Source: Tulasnella sp. 424
Taxonomy: Eukaryota > Basidiomycota > Agaricomycetes > Cantharellales > Tulasnellaceae
Length of the DNA stretch: 64,000 nt
Assembly (NCBI GenBank): GCA_019633425.1
Contig: WSUB01000066.1
Coordinates: 140,063 to 204,062, forward strand
Reading direction: 5' to 3'
Positions within the stretch are counted from its first letter, which is position 1. Each line of letters begins with the position of its first letter. Made by a program: the position numbers and the translations under genes. The notes under the pieces are model-generated. The model was not told the DNA's origin, made no database searches, and saw nothing but the letters and a program-made list of their open reading frames with translations. Positions 34,879 through 47,275 of this stretch are shown one piece after another.

Positions 34879-35634
34879 GGTGGTTGCCGTTGCTGCCACT
34901 GAGACAGGTGAGATGGAGAGGGTGGATGTGAGATGAGTAATGCTACCTTCAAAATACGACGTGGTTGATATAAGCGTGTCGAGTTGTTTGCTTGGTCCTT
35001 GTATTACGACACGACGGGGTCGGAAGAGCGCGTAAAACACCTCCGGAGTCTGGGGTAAGAATTTGTGAGAGGCAGGTGACTAGACGTGCACTCTCCGGAC
35101 CTTACAAGGAGCTACACAATCGATGCTGGGGGAAGAATCTTTAAGGGCTCTTTAGAGCGTATCCGGTTTGTAAGCGAGATGATAGAAAGGCTTCGGCCGG
35201 CTAAATCCCAGGTTTCCGCATGGCCGCTTTGTTTCATGTTTGGAGCGCCCCGACACCTCCAGGAGGAAGCTTGCTATAAAACAGTGCTCATTCCTGACAA
35301 ATCAGTGGGAGACGAGAGTCACATCAGAACCGAGGAGGCACGGATATCTGTACGAAAGAAGTAGCAAATCATACCCAGGGGCAAAGTCAAACAACCGTCG
35401 ATATTTCTTCACCGAGGAGACATAAGCCACCTTCTCTCTTGAATACAATGAAACCTGGAGCCCTAGATATATGTGTACATACTTGAGAGTACTGATGAAT
35501 CTGGGGAATTAATGGCCTCTCAGTGGATTCGGGGATGGTTGCCGAGTGAGGAACCGCCACTTGGAAAAACAAACAAAAGGACAAACGCCATCCCTTTAGC
35601 TCTGCCACCTGCCCCCTCCTTCGAATACTCATGA
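34879..35634. promoter_or_regulatory. Divergent region, MFS copy 2 / TERT
   Basis: The left half is the MFS promoter homologous to 32060-32470, with GATATAAG near 34967. The right half (35250-35634) should carry the TERT promoter. No gene or clear TERT control element was seen. Confidence 0.45.
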
Positions 35635-38600
35635 ATGTTACCACAGACCACTTATAACCTGCTCTCGCACACGTATTATGCCGTTGACACGCTTGGAGAC
35701 TATGCCGATCAACTAATTCCCGAAATCTTTGTGGAACTTCCGGATGACCCTCCAGAGTTTGTTGCTTTTCTGAACAATTGGATCATCGCTCGGGGCAAAC
35801 CGACAACAGACGCAGAACCGAGGTTCAACTACTATGAACCTGGTCTGAGTCAATCGGAGGTAAGACAGGTGGCAAGCTTTTGAGCATACAGTCGGAGTCT
35901 CTAACGCGTCGTTTAGTTGATCAGACGCGCGCAGTTCAAACTCCTCCAGTCTCGCGACCGAACCAACGTCCTGTGCCTCGGGACTCGAATAGTAAGCTCA
36001 CTAGCTCTACGATTCGGATTTGAAGTTGACCGTGACTGTAGGCAGATGACCGGGACAATAACTCTAATGAAAGGGTTGTCTGCTTCGCGGTAAACACTAA
36101 TGTTGAGAAGCTGAAGGACCGCCTGTGGCGAATGCTCTTGGAACGGTGCGCGCTCCCTCGACATATTTAAATCATACAGTCACTGAATAGGATAATATTT
36201 CGTCTGTCAGGATCGGCGAAGGGCCGATGCTTCATATTCTCACAACCTGCAGCATCTTCGAGCCCATCGGAAACGACTGCCATGTTCAACTTTGCGGAAC
36301 ACCCCTCTCAGATGTTTTATCATCCGATAAAAATATTCATAAAGGCAAGAAGCGCGGTCAGATTGCTGACGCCGAGGGGGGTCCTCCGGAGAAGCGTCAG
36401 CGAGTGGGGCATGGCGGCGTCGCTTCGCACACCAAACAGATGTAAGATATTTACTCAGGGATTGAAACCGCTCTGACCTTTGCTTTCGTCAGTAACACAC
36501 CCGCAGACATACCATTTGCGAGGAACCGAATATTTTACAGTCGGCCTCAACTTGTCGGTCCGAATAGGGTCCGTCTTGGAATACCATCATCTCGTGTGTG
36601 CCTCCAAGTCTTCATCGAGAGGCACATTTGCTAATAGCTATTTCTTAAGATATCCTTAACAAAGTACAACCTGATCGAACAGCGCAAGATACCCCTGATT
36701 CGGCTCAGAAAAAACTCGAAGCCGCTGCCCGTCACCTATCGAAATATATATTCCCCCGTCAATACGACCTCAAAAATGTCTTTACGTGTCCGAAAGACAA
36801 AAAATCTCTCAACCCTTTCCCTGTATTTGACGATCGTGAAGACGATATTCTGGTACGCCGAACGTCCCGCTCCATGAAACTCTGCTGAAGTTCTGACCGC
36901 CCAACCTTATGACAGTTCAAAGGCCACTGCAAGACCCCGAAACGGTTGAAGCCGATCATTTCATTACTCGAAAGGCTGGTCAAGCTGCATGGTCGAACGA
37001 CGTATAGCAAGCTTTGTAATTTCACATGCCCTTCCAAGGTCTGCCTCAGAGTCGGGTCGAGCCAACTTGAAGCCTGACCCCACCGTTTTCGTTCAGCTTA
37101 AACAAGGATCAACCTCCGACATTCTCGAACCGAATGGAATCCTGGTGGGTTGGAGTGTTAGGATCGGGGTTGACATCCTTGCTAACAGTTGCCGGCTTTA
37201 GGACCTTCTCACCGAAGTTCAAGCTGCGGAGGGACAGCATATGCAACCCATAAATCAACTATTCTTGACTCAGGCAGGGATGGACACCTCGATCGAGGTA
37301 TCACATGCAAGCTTGATCGTACCTCATGGCGCCTCTCAAGCCAAACGCCATGCCCAAGCAAAACCACGCTTTGTAGATTTCGCTTGCAGTCATGCTGAGG
37401 TACGTGATAAGTCAACTGCGCTTCCTGACCTCACCAGCTAAATACAGTCGCCTTAGGTATACCGGTTCGTAGCCTCTGTCGTTCTCACAGTAATCCCGAG
37501 AGGGTTCTGGGGGAGCAATAAGAATATGAAGTCTATCTTATCTCGTGCGTCCGCCCGTCTACTCCCCCCCAACCCTTCTATTTAACATCGTCTGCAGACA
37601 TCGTTACTTTTATTTCCTGCCGACGCTTTGAGGCGCCGACTTTACACAGCTTTTTGCAAGGCTTTAGCATCGCCGACTGCGATTGGCTCATACCGGACTC
37701 TCCGAACGCTCAGGCTCGGCGACCCTCGGTATCTGACGACCTGAAGAAAAGGGAACTCCTGAACGAGTTTATTTACTGGTTCTTTGATTCTTTCGTGTTA
37801 CCCCTTCTTAAGGTTCGAGCTCTTGGCCAAGCTTATTTCCGATGAACTATTAGCGTGCTGACTACCATGAAAACTATTTCGCAGAATACATTCTACATCA
37901 CCGACTCGGGCGCGTACCGGAATCAGGTGCTTTATTTCCGGCAGGACGACTGGACCAAGCTCTGTGCACCCTTATTCGATCGGCTGAGCGAAGGAACCTT
38001 CACTAAGCTGGGATATTCAAAAGTTTGTGCGGATGGGATCCAAGTGCATTCTATGCCAAAATTCTGACGTCGCTTACAGCAAGTAGCGGACAATGTTATG
38101 AGATCCCGTCAACTTGGCTACTCGTACATTCGCCTTTTACCCAAAGACACCGGTGTCCGTCCTATTGTGAACCTTCGCCGGAAACCGAAAGCGGGTCTCT
38201 CTATCAATCGAGTATTGCAGAATGCCTTTCAGATCCTTTCATATGAGAAGGTACGAAGCTAGCATGTCCTTGCTGAAGGAAGCTAACGGGCCAACCTGCT
38301 TCGTAGACCAATCAACCTGACCTACTAGGCGCCTCAGTCTTCGGTCTGAACGAGGTGTATGCGAAGCTCAAGGCATTTCGAAAGAGAAACCTTTTACCGA
38401 ACCAAACCTTGTGAGCGTGGATCTGAGGCGTAAGACGCCCCATTGATCATTATTATCGCTCTCAGGCCAAAGCTGTACTTTGTCAAGGTTGACGTTCGGG
38501 CGGCTTTTGATACCATCGACCAAGTCAAGTTGGTAAACATACTTCATGAATTACTGAGCACGGTACGTCAGGATGTCCTTTTCTAGTTGTCGGTGCGATA

Positions 38601-40167
38601 CTTACAAACACGGTCGGGGTCGGCTGCCAGGAGGATTACAATGTCCGGCGCTGGAGCGAGGTTAACATTATGGAAGGGGGGAAAGATGCTCGAAGGAGGT
38701 ACATGAAAAAGGCGAAGCCGCAGTGTCAGCATCCGAGCGCTCCTGCTTCTTTGATCTGCAGTCTGACGAACTTGGTCAATCTTGTAGGGGAGGAGCCTCA
38801 GTTTTCTCGTTTCGCTGAGACCTTGGCAAAAGTCATGCACAATGCAATATACATTGACCAGGTAATTCCTCTCGTTTGCGTCAGGTAAAGGTTCGCGTAA
38901 TAAGCTTCCTTATTCAAGGTACATTACCCATCGGCGGACAAGGATGAGATCTTGAAGTTGCTGGAAGAGCATATTCAGCAAAACCTCGTCAAAGTAAGGC
39001 GGATGGAAAGCCCACTCCACCTCACCTAGGCTAACCAATCGACTCATCCATAGATTGGTTCAGACTTATACCGCCAGAAGGTCGGGATACCACAAGGATC
39101 GGTACTTTCCACGCTTCTCTGCTCATTCTTCTACGGTGACCTTGAGCGAAAGCACTTCGACTTCTGCAAAGACCTTCGAAACCTTCTCCTACGCTACGTC
39201 GACGACTATCTTTTCATCACCACACGCCTTTCGATGGCTCGTAAATTCTTGGACATTATGAGCAAAGGCCACCCGGAATACGGTTGTTTCATAGCACCGG
39301 AAAAGACTCTGACCAACTTCGACTGCAACGAACACAACCCGAATGTGGTATTGCCAAAAGAGGGAAAGAGAGGCGGGTTTCCGTGGTGCGGAGTGAGGAT
39401 CGACATGCAGAAGTTGTGCGTTAGTGCAGACTACACGAGACTGGAGGACATCCGTAAGTGGGAGCCTGCGTCCAAACGTTGGAGATACTAAGAGCCTTGC
39501 ATTTGAGCAGATTTGTCGATGACTTTGACCGTTCAGAGAGGTCGGAAACCGGGAGCTGCATTCAGACAAAGAATAATCCAGTAAGTTGCTATCCATAGCG
39601 CGTCAAGCTGGACGTTGACCATGTACACCCAACCCTTGAAGTGCGGCGAAAATACGAAACCTCGTCATCTTTAACGACACCTCGTTCAATGGGCGCAAAG
39701 TTGTATACTTGAACATATTTCAGAACTTTGCTCTCACAGCAATGAAGATGCACTGCTATCTCAAGAGTTGGAGAACAGATGGAGGGATTGTTCAAATGAC
39801 GAGGTTTATTCTTGGTGAGCGATGATCTGGTTCCAAGCCAGTGATTGACTAAAAAATTGTTTTTATAGCGACGATCGAAGCTTCCATATACAGCTCTTTC
39901 GCTAGTATTCGACGAAAGGCAAATGACCGCCTCGCAAAAGAGAACGGTGCAACATTCTCAATCCAACGCGAACTGTTCATCTGGCTGGGATATAAAGCGT
40001 TCGACCTCGTCCTCAGTAGGAAGCGAACGCTATACGTTCTTGTGTTGGAAGGGATCCAGAAGAAGCTGGACTCGAAAACAATCTCTCCCAGGACCAAACT
40101 CCAAATGGCGCAGATAAAAGCGATCGTGAGAGATGGGTGGGCAAATTTGGCGGGCCTGCAGTATTGA
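35635..40167 (+). CDS. TERT: Telomerase reverse transcriptase
   Basis: Catalytic subunit of telomerase, which extends chromosome ends using its RNA template in the nucleus. More than ten exons read through. The N-terminus MLPQTTYNLLSHTYYAVDTL resembles the TEN start, then come IFYSRPQLVGPNRVRLGI, the TERT-typical YIFPRQYDLKNVF, VIPREFWGSNKN, motif T (FYITDSGAYRNQVLYFRQ), motifs 1/2 (YSYIRLLPKDTGVRPIVNLR, about 38120), motif A FVKVDVRAAFDTID (about 38480), B' KVGIPQGSVLS (about 39078), C LRYVDDYLFIT (about 39190) and E FPWCGVRID. The C-terminal extension includes SMTLTVQRGRKPGAAFRQR and ends NLAGLQY. All three catalytic Asp are present. The upstream ATG at 35632 gives an early stop, so ATG 35635 is used. 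The gene appears intact. Confidence 0.95.
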
Positions 40168-40860
40168 GGTTGGCTATCCTGCTGCGTAAATTATTATATG
40201 GTAAGGCGGAACGACGACCCTCCGGTCTGTGTCGCTGATATCCCGCCCACAGTAGTATTTCTTTAACGTCGTTCTTTGATTGGCATCTGCGCGCCCATGG
40301 TCGGGCAGCGGCCGGGTGGCTTGAATTCCAAAGCGTCCACGCTCTGAAAATGGGTCGACTATTCGAGTCCAAGCTCATAAAATCGATCTGCCCCAGGAAC
40401 GCGGCCGCCGTCGAACTGCGGCAGCTTTGAAATGCCTCGTGGCGGCGTCAACCGGTCCGACTCTCGTGAGATCGGCGATGACCTGCGAACTGCGATTGTT
40501 GGAGGTCCGGGTCTCCCCGGGTTGTCTTCGTAATTACCTCAAGTCGGCTACCCTTGCAACAGTTTCCTTATCAGGCAGACAATGATCGGGAAGCTCGGCC
40601 TAATTTCTTCCGAATTGAGCCACCCATGGCGTCATTTATTCCACGTGATCGATGTTCACATGCTCATATAAATACTCAAGACCCCCCGAGCACCTAGACC
40701 CCCCATCCCGACTCTCCTATCTGACCAACGCTCTGTTTCTTCAACCAACACTTTTCAGTGAGTTGTTCGTCGACTGACTCTGGTTAGTAACGGATGTGTT
40801 GTAACGTTTGTGGATTCCTTTACAGCTATCCTTCGTCGTATCCACACCCTCCTCCCCCGA
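40168..40860. promoter_or_regulatory. Promoter and 5' leader of the peroxidase gene
   Basis: TATAAATA at 40667-40674 is a good TATA box, and CACGTG occurs at about 40642. A probable 5' UTR intron runs from GTGAGT (about 40758) to TTTACAG (about 40825). It contains TGACTC (40775) and TTAGTAA (40784-40790), the latter matching the yeast Yap1 binding sequence. The left part is the TERT 3' region. Confidence 0.5.
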
Positions 40861-41622
40861 ATGGCCTCAGAATTCTACAACTTGAAAGTAAGCACCACGA
40901 CCATCTCTTCCGGGGATCATAGAGCTTTGACTAACATTTCGTATCCGACTTCAGTTCCCCACTACCAAGGGCGAGGAGTTCGATTTCTCACAGCTCAAAG
41001 ACAAGGTGGTTTTGGTCGTGAACACGGCTTCGCAATGGTCGGTAGGAAGCCGATGGCGCTTACGGAGACCCGCTGACGCCATATCTCTTCTGCTGTTCTT
41101 AGCGGCTTCACTCCCCAATATGCTGGCTTGCAACGCTTGCACGATAAGTACAAGGACGAAGGTCTCGTTATCCTCGGCTTCCCTTCCAATCAGTTCGGGG
41201 CTCAAGAACCAGGATCTGATGAACAGATCTCTGAGGTAAGAGTGGCAAGTCTATGCTGCAACGAACGACGGCTGATTCTGTTCGGCCAGTTCTGCACCAT
41301 CAACCATGGCGTTACCTTCCAGCTCATGAAGAAGTCGGACGTGAACGGCGACGGTACGAACCCTGTTTACAAGTACCTCAAGAGCCAGAAATCGCAGTTT
41401 GGCTTGAGTAGGATCAAATGGAACTTTGAGGTGCGTATGGTCCTCGTCGTCTCGGGTCAACTGTGGTGCTAACAGCGGTGATGGATGTTTGTCTAGAAAT
41501 TCCTTGTCGACCGAAACGGCAAAGTTGTCAGTCGTTACATATCCACCTCGTCACCCGACTCGCTGAATACGGAGATCGAGAGACTATTGGCTGAAAAGCC
41601 CGCAGTTAAGAGCGAGTTGTAG
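40861..41622 (+). CDS. Glutathione peroxidase-like thiol peroxidase (Hyr1/Gpx3 type)
   Basis: Reduces hydrogen and lipid peroxides, usually with thioredoxin in fungi. It starts MASEFYNLK at 40861; the next exon adds FPTTKGEEFDFSQLKDKVVL and NTASQ. The peroxidatic Cys37 codon is split by an intron (TG/C) before GFTPQYAGL. The remaining tetrad regions are present: GFPSNQFGAQEPGSDEQ (Gln) and IKWNFEKFLVD (Trp and Asn). The resolving Cys is in EFCTINHGVTFQLMKK, as in yeast Hyr1. It ends KSEL at 41622, about 165 residues, normal for the family, with five exons. No signal peptide, so cytosolic. A Yap1-like site in the leader fits oxidative-stress induction (inference). Confidence 0.93.
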
Positions 41623-41875
41623 ATGGTTTGGGCTTTTATCGGTTCAATATCCACGGACTCGGAATTCAAGTCCGGGATGGTATATCAATTTTCAGTTAGC
41701 GGCAGAATGTAATAGTCATATGTGCACCCAAGATGAGGACCATACATGACGGTATGGTAATGGGGAGGGACTGAATATTAAGGGCATTAAAGAAATATCG
41801 TAAGGACGTAGAGAGGTAATTCAGAGCGAGAAATGTATCGAAGAGAGTCGTGAAAATTAAGGCGATCAGAGGGCG

Positions 41876-43138
41876 GTGGTTGTCAAAGCTGGGTTCTTCA
41901 AAGAAGCAAGTTTGGCTTGACGTTCGCGCTGCGTGACCGGTCCTTGAAGTCAGCTCACTGTGCAAGACGCTTCCCAAAAATTACACTCACATCATCCGTA
42001 GCCTTTTGAGCCCTAAGTGCTTCAACCTCGAGTATCTTCTCCTTGACCAACGCGGTCTGAGTCTGACCATGCTCGCGTGCCGACCCAAGCTTCTCCTCCC
42101 TGGATTTGAGGTCTACAATAGCCGACTCCCACTTGGCTTTCGCTTCAAGATAAGCCTGTGTCGAATCGGATCAGAGTGCTACTCTCGCGACGTAATATAG
42201 CGAAGATACCCACCTTGTTCAACTTCTGCTCAAGCTTGACAGCTTTCGCATGCGCAGTGATGGCATTGGCTTCGTCGGAAACTGCTGTTTTCTGAATCTT
42301 CTGCAGACGCGCGAGTTCCTTGATCGACGTCTTGAGGAGCTAGAGAAAGAGAACCGATTAATCAGTATTCAACTCGAAGTGAGTTGAAAATGAGCTACGG
42401 CTACCTTGTCTTCCACTTTGCCTTCGTTTTGGATAATCTTTGACAGCTGTTTAGCGTCCTTGGCTGAATGAGTGGATAGTCAGCTATCTATGGTCATCCG
42501 GAGGCTTGCAGCAACCACGTACCTTCCGTTTTCTCGATCTTCGCCTTTTCCTCGTTAGTCAACACATTCTCGGCAGTCGCAGCTCTCCGATGAAGCGTCG
42601 CATCGACCGTTTTCTGACCGGTCGATGTGGCCGCACCTGCCGCAAAAGTCGAGACTGCATTTGGGTTTGTCGCAGCGCTGGACTCGTTGGAAGGCGATTC
42701 GGGGCGACTGTCTTCGAGAGGCGGATAAGGGATGTGCTTGGCGTCAGAGTATGGGGTGACGTCATGAGGAGCGGGATCGACAGGGGCGAGTTTCTCTGAC
42801 TTCTCGGGAGCAACTTGCATGAACGATGGAGAAGGGGTCGGTATGGGTTCGATGGGAGCGGGGGTTGCTTCGCGAGCAACTTGGACCTCTGGCTCGGTCG
42901 CGGGGGCGGGATTCGCGATCGGTTCGGGTGCTGGCACGATAGTTTGCTCGGTGACTAGCTCTTCTTCGAGAGTGTGAACTACGACGGTAGGGGATGGTTC
43001 CTCGGGAATGGTCGTGGTCTCGGGAGGTGCTGCGATGTCGACAACTGGCGGCTTCTCCGAGATTTTGTACTCGGTGATGCGACCCGAGGGGGATGAAGAG
43101 AAGAGGCCGGTAGCTGAACGAGAAATGCGAGAGAGCAT
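41876..43138 (-). CDS. Pro-rich / coiled-coil protein, function unknown
   Basis: Starts MLSRISRSATGLFSSSPSGR at 43138. The first exon (to about 42525) is acidic and Pro/Glu/Thr-rich, low complexity (TEPEVQVAREATPAPIEPIP), and ends ENVLTNEEKAKIEKTE. Later exons form a long coiled coil: DAKQLSKIIQNEGKVEDKLL, KELARLQKIQKTAVSDEANA, AVKLEQKLNKAYLEAKAKWE and a final helix ending KNPALTTTAL. The coiled-coil half, with regular Ala/Lys/Glu heptads, suggests oligomerisation or a membrane-curving or scaffold role, but no family is recognised with certainty. It converges with the peroxidase gene, whose stop is about 250 bp away. Confidence 0.75.
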
Positions 43139-43932
43139 GGCGTGGATAGCGGGTCGTCAATGAGGTCGTGAAAGAGGATGGAGTGGGGGCGAGATAAGGA
43201 CGCACGGAATGCGCTGGATTTAGTTTTATATGGGGCGCTGGAAGGTTGGTCGATGATCAAGCAACCTGCGGTCCGACGGAATGTTTAGACTGGGTGAGTA
43301 TGCGGATGTAGCAGGCGAGAGTGGAATTACGAGCCGGTCTGGCTGGATCTCTGTGCTGCCCAACGGCCACCGGGCGACAGTGGCGCGCTTTCTAACTCCG
43401 ATCATCGGCAAGAGACCTCAGAGCTGATTATCGGGCGTCGTGCCGCCGCCTTCACGAGCTCCATATTCATGTGGCAGGCGGGGGGCGCGAGCTGTTTTTG
43501 CTCTTGGTTTGGGAGGAGTGGTGTTTATGGTTCATTGAGGGAGTTGGACGCGCATCAATCGGCGCCATTTACCCTCCTTCAAGCACAAACATCACGCGAC
43601 CACGCCTGAACGTAGCGTTCAGCTTTCCGGTATCGTGTCGCTCCAACAAACGCTTTTCTACAACGAGAGACTGGTATTCCTACAGCATTTAAAGCCTCCG
43701 TCGACCGAATTTGAATGTGAACTGGCGCGATTTCGGTACCCTGCTTGGAACGTAAGTGCATTGGATTCGCCTAGCCATATCGAAGCAAACTATTTTTTAC
43801 ACTTGAAAGGGCATAGTAAGAAAGCTCAGTCCGGACCATTTGTGTTTCACTTCGTCGCTTGGCTCAATGCCATCCCTCTGTCGACGAAGCTCCAGATTTT
43901 CGTCCCCATCCTCATATCACCCTTTTCGAACG
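43139..43932. other. Region between the coiled-coil and Clr2-like genes
   Basis: Should hold the promoter of the coiled-coil gene (from 43139) and the 3' UTR of the Clr2-like gene (near 43930). Plus-strand frames here and up to 44243 overlap the real gene and have no family resemblance. Confidence 0.4.
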
Positions 43933-45897
43933 TCAATTTTCATCATAAAAGCTTCTCAACGCCCCTGAACGAGCCAGCTCGATTCCCTGTTCCCGACTTC
44001 CGATCCACTCCATTTCTTGAATCCCGCCCGTCGCCGACGCGTCTGGCTCGGACATCTCGATCCCCCGAGGGCGGCGGTTCCGTGCCTCTCCCACTCGTCC
44101 AGAGGCTCCTTGGGGCGGAGTGGTGGATCGACGCCTGGGTTCCGTTCTTCCGTTCGCGGAGGGGCGTAAAACAGCTTCGTCGTTCGGGTCGTACCTGCAT
44201 GCGATATAGCGAATTGGCAAGTCCTGAGCTGGAGACGTCGTGACCTCCCTAAAGCGGTATCCGTCTGGCGCGTCCGGCAGGTTGCCGTTTCCACTTTGTT
44301 GGCTGTGTCTAGGAACCGACTGAAGTTCGAAGACCTTTGCGGAGAATCGCAAGCCTGCCCGGTGTTCGGTCTCACCGATATGCAGGATGAAGCCAAACAG
44401 CGATCGCTCGGACGCTCCATCCGAAGCTTGAAGCCACCTCCTCCCAATTCTTAGTCTCTCGAACTCTCGACGATCTGGTACCAACCGGACCAAGTCTCCC
44501 AATTGGATTCGTTCAGGTCCATAATAGAGCCCCTTATACCCGAGGCTCCCGTCTGCCTGTTGAACGAGTTCAAAAGGCGCGTATTGCCCGGCGAGAATGA
44601 AAGCTTGTCGGAGGGCGATGGAGTAGGGGAGGATCGCTAGGTCGTACTGACGGGGGACGGGATTTGGGAGAGGGTCAAGGGAAACAGGGAGAGGGCGAAA
44701 CCGGTTTAACTCGTCGGCCGGCCGCATTCGCGGTCCCCCAAGGTGTGGAAGTGGTCTTTGAAGGAAGTCTTGCGGTAGAGGCTGACTTTGCCACGTACGA
44801 ATTTGGATTTGGTGAACCATGTGATGGGTATCCACTCCGAGGAGTTGGACCTTGGAGGTGTTCGGCAACTGTCCTGGATCGTTCGGTTTGATTAACGCCG
44901 GCCACAAGCGGATCGGCTGCTCTCCCGGGATCCATGGGTCCAACGGATCAATTGAGACCCAGACAAGCTCTTGAGGACGATGCCGTGACAGAGGTGTATG
45001 AGCAACTTGGTGGCTGCGGACCGCTGCGGTGAGGAGCGGTGGACGCCATTGAGGGTTAAGTGTAGGACCGCCAGTTGCTTCCAGGAGCATCCTCTTTGAT
45101 CGATTCCAACGGATGATGGGCTTGACAGTCGGTGAATGTTCATCATCGCTGGCATCCTCTATGTCACCCTCTGTACCTCCATGACCGCCGCCGGTTCCGC
45201 CGCTTTGACTTCTTTCCCCCGCAGCGTGGGAGTTTGAGGATCGCCTCCGTTCATCATAAATCCACTCCTCATTGATCACTCCCTGAGGCCGGCCAGTATG
45301 AAGGGTGCATTGACAGGCTTCATCACCAGCATCAAAATAATCATCATCATATAGCCAGACTGCATGAAAGCCGAATTCTCTTGGGGTTCTGAAATGTTTC
45401 CTCCAACCTAAAAGCATGTCTGTCAGTGTACCAGCTTTTACAATGACGTGAGCAATACGTACCAAACCCATACAAATATGTGTCAACTTGTTTTGCATTT
45501 CTTCTCTCTTTCATCCACAGAGCATACCCTTTAGGCTATAGGAAAACGAGAAAATTCGTAAGAATACTGCTTGGATGACCAGATTCACACCAATTTCTTA
45601 CCCAAGTATTTACGTGCCAAGCCTTGTCAACTACATGTGAAATGCCCATCAGCTAGGATGCCCACTCCACAATTGGCAAGATTGCTTACTATTGTATCCT
45701 AGGTGTTCAGCAATGAATGTTCCAACAACGCCTCTCCAGTAAACGCCTCTTGGTTCATGATCTTCCACTCTCCTGTATCCTTCATGGTCACTGTAGTCCA
45801 ACACCGCACTTGCAGCTCCTCCTCTCCCAGGTAGGTCTGGGAAATACAGTGTCCTTAAAGGGTCAGGGACATCTACTGCAAGCAAGAAGTGCCTCAT
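43933..45897 (-). CDS. Clr2-like transcription-silencing protein
   Basis: Four exons. Exon 1 (45897-45690) has LRTLYFPDLPGRGGAAS, YRRVEDHEPRGVYWRG and VVGTFIAEHLGYN. A small exon near 45630 (IDKAWHVNTW) links to KGYALWMKERRN, VDTYLYGFGWRKHFRTPREF, FHAVWLYDDDYF and DEACQCT. This succession (W-x-G, IA-x-x-LGY, D-x-YLYG, F-x-x-x-x-EF, H-x-x-WL, C-x-C) is that of the Clr2 silencing domain known in fungi. The large last exon has RLWPALIKPND, YGPERIQLGDLVRLVP and FGFILHIGETEH, resembling the C-terminal Clr2 domain. In fission yeast Clr2 is part of SHREC, the heterochromatin silencing complex. Usual second Cys pairs are partly missing. Codon and CpG use changes near 45250 within the gene. The start is the first ATG of exon 1 and may lie further upstream. 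Confidence 0.68.
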
Positions 45898-47275
45898 TCT
45901 AGGGGCTTTGTGTATGTGTGTGTGTGGGGGGGGGGGGGTTCCCTGTGTTATATGAGGGTAGGGGGCAACTAGTATATCTGTGTGTTACTACTGCAAAAGG
46001 AGGGAGGTCGAAAAAGGTGCATAGAGGAGGAGTATATATACCCTTAAGATGTTGCTTTGTCAGCAGGTGGAGTTGTGGGGCATGCTCCACCAATGAGTCA
46101 TCCGGTCCATGGCGTCACATGGCTCCACACTTCTTTTCCCATGAAGATAAGAACCCACAACTCCCAACTGAGTTGATGCCTCAGAACACGTAATGTTGGT
46201 TTGTGGGGTTTCTCCATTCAGCAACCCAAGCCACTTGGCATTAGGCAATGATGGTGCAATCATTGCAACATAAAAACCAAAATCGCCCCCATCTTTTTTA
46301 TGATTGGTTCCCTTGGGCACCTTGTGTAACCGAGCCCTGACCATGTGATCCGAATTCGGCTGCCTCATGTGTGATAAGAAGCAAGAAGAACCAAAGGTAT
46401 GGATCTACCCCACATAGCATAAGACGTCCGAGACGCTGACGTGGTCATTGCTATTATTACATTGCCAAGTAAGACAGAAGCATGGTGTCCATATGGTTAC
46501 TACTGCAGGGAAGCCTTGGCACGGCATAATTGGTCCTGTTACCAAAAGGGGAAAGGTTTCGGTATGATTAATGCCATGCCCTAAACAGGAATATCTCCGC
46601 ATTGGTCTGACAGAGTTGATTCCATAATCAGGGTTGGCTTATGTAAGTGGCTGATGTAATCTGTGAGATTGGGTGTTTTCAAGTTTTGGCAGGTTTAGCG
46701 GACTTAGGGTGAGTTTTAGTTGGCTCTGGTGGTTGTGACACTCTACATCTCATGCTTGCCTCATATTTTCTTATCTATACTGTGCTTTGGTTTTGTATAT
46801 ACACTTACATTCAAAGGAGACTCTTGAATTCGCCTCTCATCCTGTGTCCTGTAACACTGCCCTTGATCCAAGTACCTATGAGTGTACCACTCCTTAAAAG
46901 TTGTGATGACGCTCCTCACCTTGGTGTTGATGTCTTTGCATTATGTGATGCTTGAAGTAGATGCCAGGGCTCAGTAGACAAGCTCTCACTTATGTCATGC
47001 AAAGCTAATCAGGCATTGCCCTCCTTATCCTGTTTTCCAATTTCTTCAATGTGCAGCTTTCAAGTACAAAATGCCCAGCAATCCTGTATATTGGAAGAAA
47101 AGGGGTAGGGGGTGTCAATACATACATTTGAAGAACTCGCAAATGAATGATTCCTCCAAGGTGCCTTCCCCATTCTTGGCAGTCTGATTCTCTTAAACTA
47201 CATTTGATGAGAATGAAGATGAATCTCCCTGAGGGCTCATGCCAACAATGAGACAGAAAAGTCACTACTGAGCTC
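45898..47275. other. CpG-poor block without a recognised gene
   Basis: The sequence style differs from the neighbours, with few CpG and more T/G. It includes a TG-repeat followed by a run of about 12 G near 45915-45938. Minus-strand frames 46060-46368 and 47005-47265 are open but match no family I know. It could hold 5' exons of the Clr2-like gene or an eroded element. Confidence 0.5.
45910..45940 (+). repeat. Microsatellite (TG)n plus G-run
   Basis: Alternating TG with one TA interruption, followed by a G homopolymer, just upstream of the Clr2-like start. Homopolymers of this length are often miscounted by sequencing. Confidence 0.85.

Noticed and set aside
46060..47265. Transposon protein or further exons of the Clr2-like gene
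   Set aside because: The open minus-strand frames show no recognisable transposase or Clr2 motif. Left unassigned.
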